Origin: Chrysomallon squamiferum
Lineage: Eukaryota; Mollusca; Gastropoda; Neomphalida; Peltospiridae
Reading direction: 5' to 3'
Assembly (NCBI GenBank): GCA_012295275.1
Contig: CM022673.1
Coordinates: forward strand, 17,771,310-17,833,309
Length of the DNA: 62,000 nucleotides
The position numbers and the translations under genes are program-made. Positions within the stretch are counted from its first letter, which is position 1. Every line of letters begins with the position of its first letter. The notes beneath the pieces were generated by a model. That model was not told the DNA's origin. It ran no database searches and saw only the letters and a program-made list of their open reading frames with translations. This document shows positions 51,845 through 62,000 of the stretch, piece by piece.

Positions 51845-51889
<45 letters not shown>
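51845..51889 (+). repeat. (CA)n microsatellite
   Basis: About 22 units, followed 60-90 bases later by short (GACA)/(GA)n at 51945-51979. Confidence 0.95.
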
Positions 51890-51893
<4 letters not shown>

Positions 51894-53199
51894 TTTACAT
51901 GAAACATGGATTTAAAAAACTCACCAACTGAAAGTAATAGACTGATAGACAGACAGACAGAGAGAGAGAGAGAGAGAGACATGTAAAACAAAAACAAAAA
52001 AGATTCTATTAGAATGATGCTACATTTTACAATACAACCATAAAGTAAACAAGACATTTTCAGAACCTAGTAAATATATACCCACATCTCCAAATTTAAA
52101 AACAAAACATTATCCTTTTAATAAGACTGAAAGCATTATCTTTCCAATTAAAGAAGAAGAAGAAAAAAATTACTATGGATGAAATTTATCATGCTAATAA
52201 TTTCTGAAATGATATAGATGTACTGCTACCACGACTGTTCTGAGATAATTAGATGAGTTTGAAATGCACCACACCCCGTGGAGAGCTGTGTACAACATTG
52301 CACAGCGTCTTGAAGACAGTGGACAACATCAGCAGTGTTGTGATAGATGCGCTGAGATAAATGTCATCTAATCCTTGTGGAAGCTGGGCTAATACCCTGT
52401 GTATTAATAAACAACTAATTACTTAGAGAAACAGAACACAGAATATATGTGTGGTCATAACTCTCTTATTATCATCAGAAGCACGTGATCGCAAATAGTG
52501 ATATTGAATCTGACAGACGAGTATGGTTAAACAACATTCATTGCTGGAAGATAGCTCCAGGAAGATTGTTAACACAGGAGAAAGATGAAAATAAGAAGTT
52601 GAGGAAGTGGGGAAGATGGATAGAGCGAACGAGAAAGATAATGAATGAAACTTTTTTAAAAAGGCTGTGAGAGAGAGAGAGACAAAGAAAGAGACTTGTT
52701 TAAAGTCACCATGATCCCAGAATCGTCACAAGATTTTACTTTTTAGTTTATTGGATATGTTTTCTTTGTAGTCAGTAAAGATGTAATTAAGGATTTTCTA
52801 TAAAAAAAATGATAAAATTAAACAGTAAGATTACACTCAGTGACAAGAATCATCCTTACAAAAACAAAAAAAAAATAAATGTAAATAAATTAAAAACAAA
52901 AAATATACTCCAGTGAATGCTGGTGTTTCATTTTTCAAAAAAATAATAACAATAATGATAATAATATTAGTAATAATAATAATAATAATAATCATTTAAA
53001 ACAAATTTAAGACACGAAAGAAAAAAAGGAGGAATAAAAATATAAAAACAGAGTAATTAAGTTAAGTACTTAACTGTTTTTTCAGAGATACACTGAAATA
53101 ATTTTCGTTACTCAAAAAGAAGAAGAAGAAAAAAGAAGAAATCCACTTTTTATTCTGGGCTGTGTTATGAGAAAATGAACAAGGCAACTACATCAGCCC

Positions 53200-53410
53200 G
53201 ACTGAGTGAAAAGGATGAATCAAAAGTTGACTTTTTTCACTTGGACTGGCGATGACAAAAACAAGCTTTGCTTGGTTGTGTTAGTACAAGCCCATTAATG
53301 AACAAAGTTCCTTTGGTACTCTAGGCCAGCTGTCAGAACGTGAATACATCGTCGCTATGGCAACAGGCTTCTCAAAGAAGCTGCGTAGCAAGGAAGATGG
53401 CGGTACACTC
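53200..53410. promoter_or_regulatory. Motif-rich intronic block with X-box-like and YY1/TISU-like sites
   Basis: A unique block in the CpG-poor intron. At 53350-53364 CGTCGCTATGGCAAC reads on the minus strand as GTTGCCATAGCGACG, one mismatch from the RFX X-box pattern (GTNRCC, short spacer, RGYAAC). At 53394-53403 AAGATGGCGG matches the YY1 core, and with the flanking G it matches the TISU start-site element except for the last base. The ATG inside it (53397) opens a 31-codon plus-strand frame to TAG at 53490-53492. This could be an intronic enhancer or a promoter and first exon of an opposite-strand transcript. Confidence 0.3.
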
Positions 53411-53492
53411 GGAAGACACGACAATAAATGAATCCTTTGAAGAAGAGAAAATTGGCTTTTTATACAACGTGGATGTCGGACACACGATGTAG
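53397..53492 (+). CDS. Short ORF starting in a TISU-like element (speculative)
   Basis: Thirty-one codons starting MAVHSED and ending NVDVGHTM, with acidic residues in the middle (ESFEEEK). The start codon lies in GAAGATGGCGGT, close to the TISU/YY1 initiator typical of short-5'UTR genes. I recognise no family. It sits antisense inside the onecut intron. A chance ORF is quite possible at this length; the start-site context is the only reason to list it. Confidence 0.15.
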   Translation: MAVHSEDTTINESFEEEKIGFLYNVDVGHTM

Positions 53493-56400
53493 TAGCCGGG
53501 ATTAATCATACCAGTAGTTTCTGAATAAACGTGATTTGACATATGAAAAGAGTGAAAAAACAAACAAACAAAAAAAAACAAATAACAATAACAAAAATGA
53601 AGCTAAATTGATAAAGGATGCATTATTTGAATGGGAGCAATAAATAGAGTTAACTGTTTCCTGCTTTTAATGTCAAAATTTTATATAAATTTTAGATCAT
53701 CTTGCTCATCATGTTATTTAAGTCAGAAAAAAAAAATAATAATAATAATAATAAAAAAAAAAAAAAAGCCAAGTAATTTAGTGAGGAAAATAGATTTATA
53801 TAAATTTGAAGAAAATAAAGAAAAAGAATGTAACATAATAATGTAACTGTAGCAATGAAACATCAAAAGCATTTACATTCATTCAAAAATGTTTGATGTT
53901 GAAAAGCAACGTTTGTTAATAATAAAGTATGACAACATTATAAAGTGTCTTTGACAATTCATGTTGGCTGCCATTTAATTTTGGGTTATACTTTTATAAT
54001 GAAACAGTGATTTTAAAAAGTAATGCAACCAGTGAATCAGTCACAGACAAACAGTATATCTCCAAATTCAGAAAATATTCTAAATATCAAGGATGAACTT
54101 CTTTTTTTTTCTACCTATTCCAACTGAATTTTTAAAAACAAATTGAATGATAAAAAATACTTTAGAAAGGTTTACCTTATTTCATCCAGTGAAGAATTTA
54201 TTAAAAACTAAAAACAACTGAATATTTTACCTTGAAGGTTCTTATCAGCTTATAAAAAGGATAATTTAAAAATGAAAGAAAACAAAATACATATTTAACA
54301 GATTGTTTTTTTTCCCCCTTACATCCATTAAATACAAAATATAAACAGTGGTTATGTTGAAAATAAAAAAAGCACAACCCAAAACATCATTTAAAACCTT
54401 TGAAGAGGCAGAAAGACTGTCAGTTTGTATCCAGTTTGTGTGGGTGCAGGCCACGCTTGCTGTCCTCTGAATTACCATGTCTGTGCTATGTGGTACAAAT
54501 CTGCTTTCTCTGTTTGTTTCTCTCACGACTGAGATTCTAATATGACAACTCCTACACTTCACCATCTTTCTGAAGATTTGGCACTGGTTATAAAATTTGG
54601 AAAACAAACACACATGCATGATCTTTCAGGTGTAAAGATAAGGTGTTATTTAAACACAGGTGTGAAAATACAGGTTTAGCACAGTCCTATGACTTGGGTA
54701 GTTATGCAGTTTTATTACACTGCTCAAAATGAAGATATAAAAGATGAGGGAGAAAATTTAACATTTTAAATTTAATGAGGTATTCACCACAACATTATAA
54801 ATTTACAGTGATATAGCATCACACATACAGTAACTGACCACAGAGGAAACAAGAGAGGATACTATATAATGGCCTACTCTTATGCTTTTCTTTTTAATAC
54901 ATCTTCTCATAAACAGGAACAAAAATACAATACTTGAAAACCAGTGGTAAGACCAAGGCTATGATAGGAAAGGCTGATTTGATGTTCTGAACTTAGGTCT
55001 TGCAAGAAAACACATCAGTTCTAACCACTGACCAAATGACAACAGAGAATCATTATATCAACTTTATAATAACAATTACTTTGATAAAAATATGACATTA
55101 AAATGTTAAATATCTTTAACACGTACACAGCTAATTAAACTGTTTCTTGAGTATGATTTGAATTTTAATTCAACAGAGGTGTGATCATTGTTTGCTAAAT
55201 GACTTTAATATAAAAAATGTTGGATGCAAGATGAACATTTGAAAATTAAAAAAATACTTTAAAAGATGAAATATTCTGTTATATAATAACTATGAGAAAA
55301 TGAAAAATTTGCATAAATAGAGTGTCTATCTACGTAATTTTCAAAAACATTTATTTTTTAATTTTTTTTTATCAATTATTTTTCTGAGGTATATAATAAA
55401 GTTTATATAGCACTTCTTTATTTAAAGTTTGTGAACATACATTTATCAGAACATCTGTTTTTTTAAATAAAATAAGAATATAATATTTACCCCCCCCCAA
55501 ACAGCCCTCCCAGACACACATACACATTATTTATCCACCATATTGTTCACTACAGAAAAACATCACTCTGAGACATGCTAACAAATTTAATATACTTTTA
55601 TCTATTCAAATATATAGGTGTATGATAAAGGCTAAATATGTTTACGTGTGCTAAAGGCAAAATAATTAACAGTTAATAATGTAACAGTTATTAGGTAATA
55701 TTAAAGTAATAGGTACATTTTAAAATAAATTATAAAAAATGAAAACAGAGTTGAAAATACATCTGATAAAAATGAAGAAAACATGTTGAAGATGTGGTAT
55801 GTAATTATGTATTTTACTATGAATGAAAAGAACTAAAAGAAGGTGTATTTTTGTTTTTATAGATGGGTAAAGTAAAAGTGTTGATAGTGTGGTTCTGGCT
55901 GAGTTTAGTGAAGTGGAATGAAAAACAGTGTGTCATATAACAGACTACATAAAACCTCTTGTTCTGATGGTTCAAGCTGTATTTTTACTATTTCTGAACA
56001 ATAATTAAAAAATATATAATTTCATGTTTATAAATGTAAAAAAGAAAAATCAGTTTTGATATCATGTTTTTGTGTTTTTCTCATGGATCAGTTATAAATG
56101 TAAAAAAAAAAAAAGTATGTTCCAGTGATGTGTTTGCAGAACACGGAACACAAATGAGTCATGTGACTAAGAGCAGCTGAGTGTGTCCCACACTAAGACA
56201 ATAACAAACACATCTCCAGTGTGCCTCTTTTCTTTCACAGAATAGATTAATGGATTTTCCTCTTCAACACAGAAAAAGATGGTACCAGATAGCATCTCAA
56301 ATCGATAACCGATTTCTTTGAAGAAAAAAGAGAAAACTTTGCATTTGTTTAACACTGACTCTTTCCAACCTCCGAGGCAGAAATGCTACGAGGCTTTTCA

Positions 56401-56931
56401 TCGCTAGCTGCACTCGACAATAACACTGCTTCCCACCAGGTGGCAGTGTTCCCATAGCACCCCGCACAAAGTCTCAAACAATAGGATAGTCGTAGATTCA
56501 GTTGTGTTGTCACAGTAATTTGAAGTAATGACCTGTAACAGTTCCACTTGTGACAATGGATTAAATAAAATGGTTGTTTGAACATGTCCGTAATTCTCAT
56601 GGATGTATGTGTGTCTGTTATTTCCTTTATTGGTTGATTTCAAAAACATTAAAAACTATATGTTGATATTTTTTTTCTTTTATGATTCTACATCTCTACT
56701 CTGTGTACGTTATTATCCCATAACTTTAATACATCAATTAGCATGATAATAATAATGGTGATGATGATGATGATGACGGGTTAGTATTTTCAAATATCCA
56801 TAGGGAATTTTTTATTCATTAGATACAGCAGCTTATAACTCTTTTACAAATGAACAGATGCTTGAATGGGAAATAGTCCAGTGCTTGCATTACATCACAT
56901 CTGAGTCATTTGTTCTGACCACTGCACCTGC

Positions 56932-56934
<3 letters not shown>

Positions 56935-56980
<46 letters not shown>
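56935..56980 (+). repeat. (GA)n microsatellite
   Basis: About 22 units; a (TG)n tract follows at 57266-57291. Confidence 0.95.
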
Positions 56981-56984
<4 letters not shown>

Positions 56985-57260
56985 AGTATGTAAGTGTGTG
57001 TGAGAAACTGGTGGTACACTTGTAATTATGGAGTTAATTAGTGTTGTTACAACTGTAATCTGATACATTAGGACATGCCAGCCCTGTAATAGCACACTGG
57101 AATGAAACCAGGTATTCATAATTTATTATCAGTTAAAGACTGACAGATCAATACAGGTTAGTACAGGTTACTGTCTGATGTGGACTCTACTGACTATTTT
57201 GTGTTCTTTTAATGAGTGTGTGTATGTACAGAATGACTGAGTGAGTGAATGTCTATGTGT

Positions 57261-57291
<31 letters not shown>

Positions 57292-58104
57292 TAAATTATA
57301 ATGTAACATTATTATTATTATTATTATTAACATGAATATAGCTGATATGTATTATGTTACATTATTTATTATAAGTCAAAAAGATAATGTTGTTAAAAAA
57401 ATCTTGTATATGATAATAAATATAAAAAATTAACATAAATATAAAAATGACATAATAATTAGTGTTAAACAATAAGAGCATTTAAATAAATAAATAAATA
57501 AATAAACGTAACTGTTATAGATTTCATTTTTAAGTGTTACAACTGATCATCAGGATGCACAAATGGACGAACGTGGTCACACATACACAGACACATCTCA
57601 AACAGACACACATATACACAGACACACATACACACAAAACACACACAAACAAGAACAAAAACAGAGCAACGGTGTTTTTCAGCCAGCCTCACTCAGCGAC
57701 TGGTAGTTTTTGCCTCTATCAATCACTGGCTGAAATGCTTGCCAATTTGCCTCGTGTTAGGTCGTCCATACTGGGCCATTATTTACAATTTTTAAATCAT
57801 TTGTCTGAATGTTGGGGTAATAAATCTTGGTGCTTTATTTGTGAGCTGCAATGGGAGCATATCTTTTGTTTTAGCTGATCCTGTCTGTGTTACACTTGAA
57901 GGCAAGAAAGCAATTCATCAACATTAGAAAGCAGGAGGAAAAAACATTCTGTTTATACAGTGAGAAACAAATACCTAAACTGTTTGTGAAAGATTTTAAA
58001 ATGCTAATAATTTTGTGTTTCTTTTAATGTTTTTCTGTAATTATTATGTAAACACGAATGTGTGTTTATGTTTGACTGTCTGTGTGTGTGTATGTTTATA
58101 TGTG

Positions 58105-58106
<2 letters not shown>

Positions 58107-58138
<32 letters not shown>

Positions 58139-58236
58139 TGTATGTATGTATGTATGTATGTATGTATGTATGTATGTATGTATGTATGTATGTATGTATG
58201 TATGTATGTGTGTGTGTGTGTGCGTGTGTGTGTGTG
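58107..58236 (+). repeat. (TATG)n then (TG)n microsatellite
   Basis: About 25 TATG units followed by about 14 TG units. Because 4 and 3 share no factor, all frames on both strands stay open (MYVC and HTYI repeats); none is a gene. Confidence 0.97.
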
Positions 58237-59496
58237 TTGTGTTTATGTATGTGTATGTAAGGAGAGAGAGACAGAAAGGCAGAGAGAAAAGACACATGAA
58301 TGAACATATTGTGAGACAGAGACAAAGAAACTTCTAAAACATGAATTTAATCTGCAGAAAGGTGTTCACACCAAAAACATTTTCTCAGTTACTAAAACTA
58401 CATTCCAAAAATAATTACCAAATTTATATTTATTTTTAAATTAAAAAAATGTAGGCTTCATCTGCAGAGCTGTGTCCAGTAACCTACATTAGAGAACACA
58501 CTATGCCTGGTTTCCCATCATTTAACAAAACCTCACACTAACTGTAACCATCAACTCGAGTTTCACCCCAACTGCCCAGCCATGACAAAGCAGCTTGATC
58601 ACCATGGAAACGACCAAACAATATGGTTCTGTATGCTGCTCAAAGATGTATTGTTTGTGTGTAGAAATAATCCTGCGTGTATTTATCTACAGCAGTGTAC
58701 TAACACTGGACAGGTTTTTATAGTGAATAACTTCCATCAGTTCACAAAGAAAGAAAAATTAATTATTCTCCAGAATAAAAAAGAAAAATGATAACAAATA
58801 TAAAAAAATATTAATAATAATGGCAAAGATAAAGATTGGTAGAAAAATATTTTTTGTATATAAAATTATAAAAAATGGAAGTAAGTATAGAAGCTGGGTT
58901 GTGGATTTAAACTGTATACATCTTTTTAGCATTTTCACTAGACTGGTTTTATTTATGATCAACCTTTGCTAAAAATAAAGTATAAACTGTGCAGAACATG
59001 AGAATAAATGGAAGTTATTATTTCATGATCTTACTTTATTAGTAATAAACTTTGATGACCAATGAATAAATTCATAGATAGACGGACATGGATTAAATGT
59101 ATTTATTATTTTTGTTTATTTAAACTTAACTACATTTTATATTTTAAATGATAGTCTCAGAAATAATCAAGGAGGTAACAACAGAAATATTTTTGTAATA
59201 AAAGTAAATAAATAAATAATAGTAAAAATAACAACAACAATAATAACAGTCTTAATATATATATGCAGACAATGATAGTAATACAAAGGTGATAATAATA
59301 TCCTGATGACATTGTGATGAGTAATGGTAATAAAATATTTTTAAAATGTTCATAAAACAGACTATACAGCAGAATAAGTAAATATTGTTTAAAACTGTGT
59401 CATAATGTAGTTTTAACAAACATTTACTAGAAATGTGTCTGGATATTGTGATGTAATACAGCTATAGGGAGAAAACCAAATTAAAACTTTGTTGCA

Positions 59497-59636
59497 TTTT
59501 TATATTGACAGAACAAAACAGTAACACATTTCTGTATTGATAAAACAAAACAGGAACACTGTTACATATTTCTATAATGATAAAATAAAATTATAACATA
59601 GTTAGATAATTCTATACTGATAAAACAAGATTACAG
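59497..59636 (+). repeat. About 40-bp degenerate minisatellite, 3.5 units
   Basis: Units start near 59497, 59529, 59569 and 59609 with TTTCTGTATTGATAAAACAA-like sequence. The second and third units also share GTTACATA/GTTAGATA endings. Lies in the large onecut intron. Confidence 0.6.
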
Positions 59637-59940
59637 AAAAGTGATGTGTATTAGAAATTAAGCATGAATGGAAATATGCATGTGTGTGATTTTATTTACT
59701 ATACAAAATAATCAATTATAAATAATATAATCTCGACAAAGTGCACGATTCATATAAATTTGTTCTGTGTTCCTTCTACAACTGAGAGACCTCACTTTCC
59801 AGCAGAGTCGCACAATAAACACATTTCATAAAACCCTTTCACTTTATTAACAAGTGTTCAAGAAGAAGGGAAAAAAACCCTCCAGTAAAATGAAATTACC
59901 ATTACTGTTTGTGTGTCGTACATTCTCTCATCACCATACA

Positions 59941-60830
59941 TCTAACGTCTTTCATACTTAATTCATTCCAGCCATTTTTGACACGTTACGAATCTTAACG
60001 GAATTATGCCGGCAAAACGAGCTTGAGTGCTTTAGCAACTTTACGAGAATTGTCCAACAAATGTTACATATTCGGCCGATCAAGGAAGGCAATAAAGACA
60101 AGCTAATCCAATTCAATGTTGAATTATTACTTGCCCCCAATGACAATGCTTAAATAGCCTGTGCCGCTCTTCGGGTTCTGACCCAGCCCATATTGCTAAC
60201 GAAATACAGAGAAATTCCATCTGAAGACATTTTCTACGAATGGTGGAATTTCATATGGCTATAAATTGCACACTGCTATCAATATAACTTGTTACGGGAT
60301 GAAGCGCCCATAAACACGGGTCATAATTTAGAGACGACCTCGGCCAGCAAAGTGGCCAGGAGGCACCCGCGGGACAGCGTTTTTCACTTACACCAACACA
60401 AGCAGAAGAATAACAGAAAGTGAGGTTTTTTTGTCTGCGAGTATAACTTATCATAGGCTGTCCAGGGTGATTAATGAGAGGCAGTGTATTTGCACATTCT
60501 CCAGATCCTGGGGGACTGGCAGAGTACACACGGCTAAACAGCTTTTACGGCAGGAAATTAAAGCAACTGGAAAAATATTCACAACCATTCAGCCGGCGTA
60601 TTCATAGCTCAGCCTTGAGGTGGGTTTCTACTCCGGCGTTGCTCTAACTGAGCCAATATTTTCTGTATGTTTCAAACAGGACATGAAACGATGGTGCGCC
60701 GTCCCCAGGGCGGTGGTAGTAAAGCCGTCTGTTTTCAGACAGCGCTGTTGTCGTAATTCATTCCTCATTAACTGGGTCACATGTTCTGCACTGTTCAATC
60801 TACACACACTTGTCACTCAAGATGAAAAAA
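59941..60830. promoter_or_regulatory. CpG-rich, repeat-free intronic block; candidate enhancer or conserved noncoding element
   Basis: By hand count there are about 36 CpG in the roughly 840 bases of 59941-60780. The preceding 900 bases hold about 4 and the following 660 about 3. The block has no microsatellites and is rich in homeobox- and SOX-type words: GATTAATGAG near 60470, GCTAATCC near 60103, TCATTAACTG near 60768, CAATGACAATG near 60138, and ATTGTCCAACAAATG near 60049. One ONECUT-type ATTGAT core lies at 60278-60283 on the minus strand. Open frames exist on both strands (60251-60529 minus, 60620-60850 plus) but match no family I know and lack convincing splice context. The setting inside a developmental transcription-factor intron favours cis-regulatory DNA; an unmethylated alternative promoter is the main alternative. 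Confidence 0.45.
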
Positions 60831-60854
60831 CTAAATTATTCTCCTGCTAATATT

Positions 60855-60940
60855 CATCTTTTAAAAAAAAAAAAAAAAATTTAATCTTTTTTCATCTTTT
60901 AAATCAATCAAGCATTTTTTTTTTTTTTTTTTTTTTTTTA
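60855..60940 (+). repeat. A run and T run pair
   Basis: A run at 60863-60879 and T run at 60916-60939, facing each other right after the CpG-rich block. Could pair as a short AT hairpin; otherwise nothing seen to 61500. Confidence 0.8.
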
Positions 60941-61514
60941 AATATTCGTTTTATGGTTTATGAACATTCAAAGTGTTATGGTGAACATTTTTAATTCTAT
61001 TTCAGACAACAAACACAGACAAGTGATGCATGGATATGACTGATTTGATTAAGTTTTAAAATTTTATTGTTAATATACCAGTTACTAACTTACATCAATT
61101 AATAAAAGATTATTTTCATTTTTCACAAACGACACTGATTTTTATTTCATACATACAGCTGAACTATATGTTTTTAATATTAATGAATTTTATTAAAAGC
61201 AAACTTTGTTCTTTTTAATCGAAATTAACAAAGAAGAAAGCAAATAAAGTATATGTAATATTAACAAAATATTTTTATAATACTGAAGAATTTTCTAAAT
61301 GAGAATTAAACTGGTTTCATCATCAGGATTATTATTATCAACATTATATTAGTAGTAGTAGTAGTAGTAGTAGCAGTAGCAGTTGTTATTATATTTTTAA
61401 AATATTGGTCTAAAAACATTTCAGTTAATGTTATTCTCATTTATTTATTACAAATTTTGGTTTGTTTTACATTTTAATTATATTCTGGACATTATTTAAT
61501 CAGAGCTGACTGGT

Positions 61515-61580
61515 GGGAGGGGAAGGGGCAGCATGCAGGGGGAGGGAGGGGGCAGCATGCAGGGGGAGGGGATGGGGAGC
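61515..61580. repeat. G-run minisatellite with quadruplex potential
   Basis: Runs of 3-5 G on the plus strand at 515-517, 519-522, 525-528, 538-542, 544-546, 548-552, 562-566, 568-571 and 574-577 (plus 61000), with the dyad CAGCATGCA repeated at a 24-base interval. The first three and middle three runs are separated by only 1-2 bases. Isolated in AT-rich intron. The minus-strand frame through it (Pro/Leu repeats) is not considered a gene. Confidence 0.8.
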
Positions 61581-61893
61581 AGGTGGAAATGGATCTGACT
61601 GGGACAACATTTGCTGTGATCGTAACACGGAAATGTTTTTCCTGAATCGGGGCCCAATGTGACGCCAATCTTTCCTTCTCGCTGCTGACAAAAGCTATTT
61701 ACTCTGTGAGTAAACATTTCCTCTTGGAGAGATTCAGACTCGAACATCAATGATTAAATGTGAAAACAACACTGGGTAATCATCCACAGTGTGTTGAGTG
61801 CCAACATCTCAAAATGTCGATCAAATATTTCCACTGTCAGCAACAGACTGCGCAAGTTGACACTCTCTGGCTAATACAGTGAAGTGATGACAG

Positions 61894-61895
<2 letters not shown>

Positions 61896-61948
<53 letters not shown>
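61896..61948 (+). repeat. (GA)n microsatellite
   Basis: About 26 units near the right window edge. Unique sequence at 61600-61890 just before it is moderately CpG-bearing and has no recognised gene. Confidence 0.95.
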
Positions 61949-61953
<5 letters not shown>

Positions 61954-62000
61954 ATATAGACAGAGAGACATACAGGAAGAGACATAAAATAAGAGAGAGG

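Larger units (their letters stand above)
50376..62000 (-). other. onecut: Large upstream onecut intron (partial, continues past window)
   Basis: The exon encoding the CUT domain should precede the linker exon, but no frame up to 62 kb shows CUT-domain sequence, so the intron is inferred to be at least 11.6 kb. It holds scattered microsatellites, a CpG-rich unique block near 60 kb, a motif-rich block near 53.3 kb, a G-run minisatellite at 61515-61580, and several unique AT-rich stretches (51290-51440, 52200-52440, 54400-54620, 56140-56600, 57660-57895, 58460-58720) in which I see no gene. Confidence 0.55.

Noticed and set aside
51773-52057. 94-codon minus frame with Cys-Val and Ser-Leu repeats
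   Set aside because: Explained by (CA)n and (GA)n tracts in the intron.
54266-54619. 117-codon minus frame in the onecut intron
   Set aside because: Composition follows the AT-rich intron, with no family similarity and no splice-site support.
58004-58337. Several 73-97 codon frames on both strands (MYVC and HTYI repeats)
   Set aside because: Read-through of the (TATG)n/(TG)n microsatellite, open in every frame by arithmetic.
50376-62000. Search for the CUT-domain exon upstream of the linker exon
   Set aside because: No frame shows CUT-domain sequence; the exon must lie beyond the window.

Overview
This window is eukaryotic, AT-rich and very repeat-dense. It holds one recognisable protein-coding gene: the 3' part of a ONECUT/HNF6-type CUT-homeobox transcription factor gene on the minus strand. 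The last coding exon (about 46.8-47.07 kb) carries the whole atypical homeodomain, with the family's diagnostic Phe48/Met50 recognition helix (FFMNARRR), and a C-terminal ...SSCTKS tail. A second exon of exactly 63 nt lies at 50313-50375, 3.24 kb upstream in gene direction. It is flanked by good splice sites, is symmetric (phase 1 on both sides), and adds 21 Ser/Thr/Pro/Gln-rich residues to the linker between CUT domain and homeodomain. The exon with the CUT domain is not in the window and should lie beyond 62 kb. The gene type plus the abundance of (GA)n, (ATT)n, (TATG)n and (AAAT)n microsatellites fits an invertebrate bilaterian. I lean towards a lophotrochozoan such as a mollusc, but the sequence does not settle this.

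Layout. 1-37 kb: gene-poor, probably intergenic. Short blocks of unique, CpG-containing sequence alternate with microsatellites, homopolymers and small minisatellites, and no exon is recognised. Within it are a CTCF-like motif (27942-27960), a promoter-like stretch with E2F-, YY1- and CCAAT-like motifs (about 28.1-28.43 kb), a CLEAR/USF palindrome (34664-34673) and a CRE plus E-box pair (37157-37194). 37-46.8 kb: 3' flank and probable long 3'UTR of the onecut gene, including a 31-bp minisatellite with one CCAAT-type box per unit (39545-39780). 46.8-50.4 kb: two onecut exons and the intron between them. 50.4-62 kb: part of a large upstream intron of at least 11.6 kb. It contains an abruptly CpG-rich, repeat-free block (about 59.94-60.83 kb), which is the best candidate here for a conserved enhancer or cryptic promoter, and a smaller block with an X-box-like and a YY1/TISU-like motif (about 53.2-53.5 kb).

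I found no tRNA, rRNA, CRISPR, intact transposon or viral element. Most long open frames are read-through of trinucleotide or dinucleotide repeats (poly-Leu, poly-Tyr, Ser-Leu, Arg-Glu) and are not genes. The most interesting material is the onecut linker cassette exon, the CpG-rich intronic block and two ordered minisatellites. Motif calls were made by eye, without a search.
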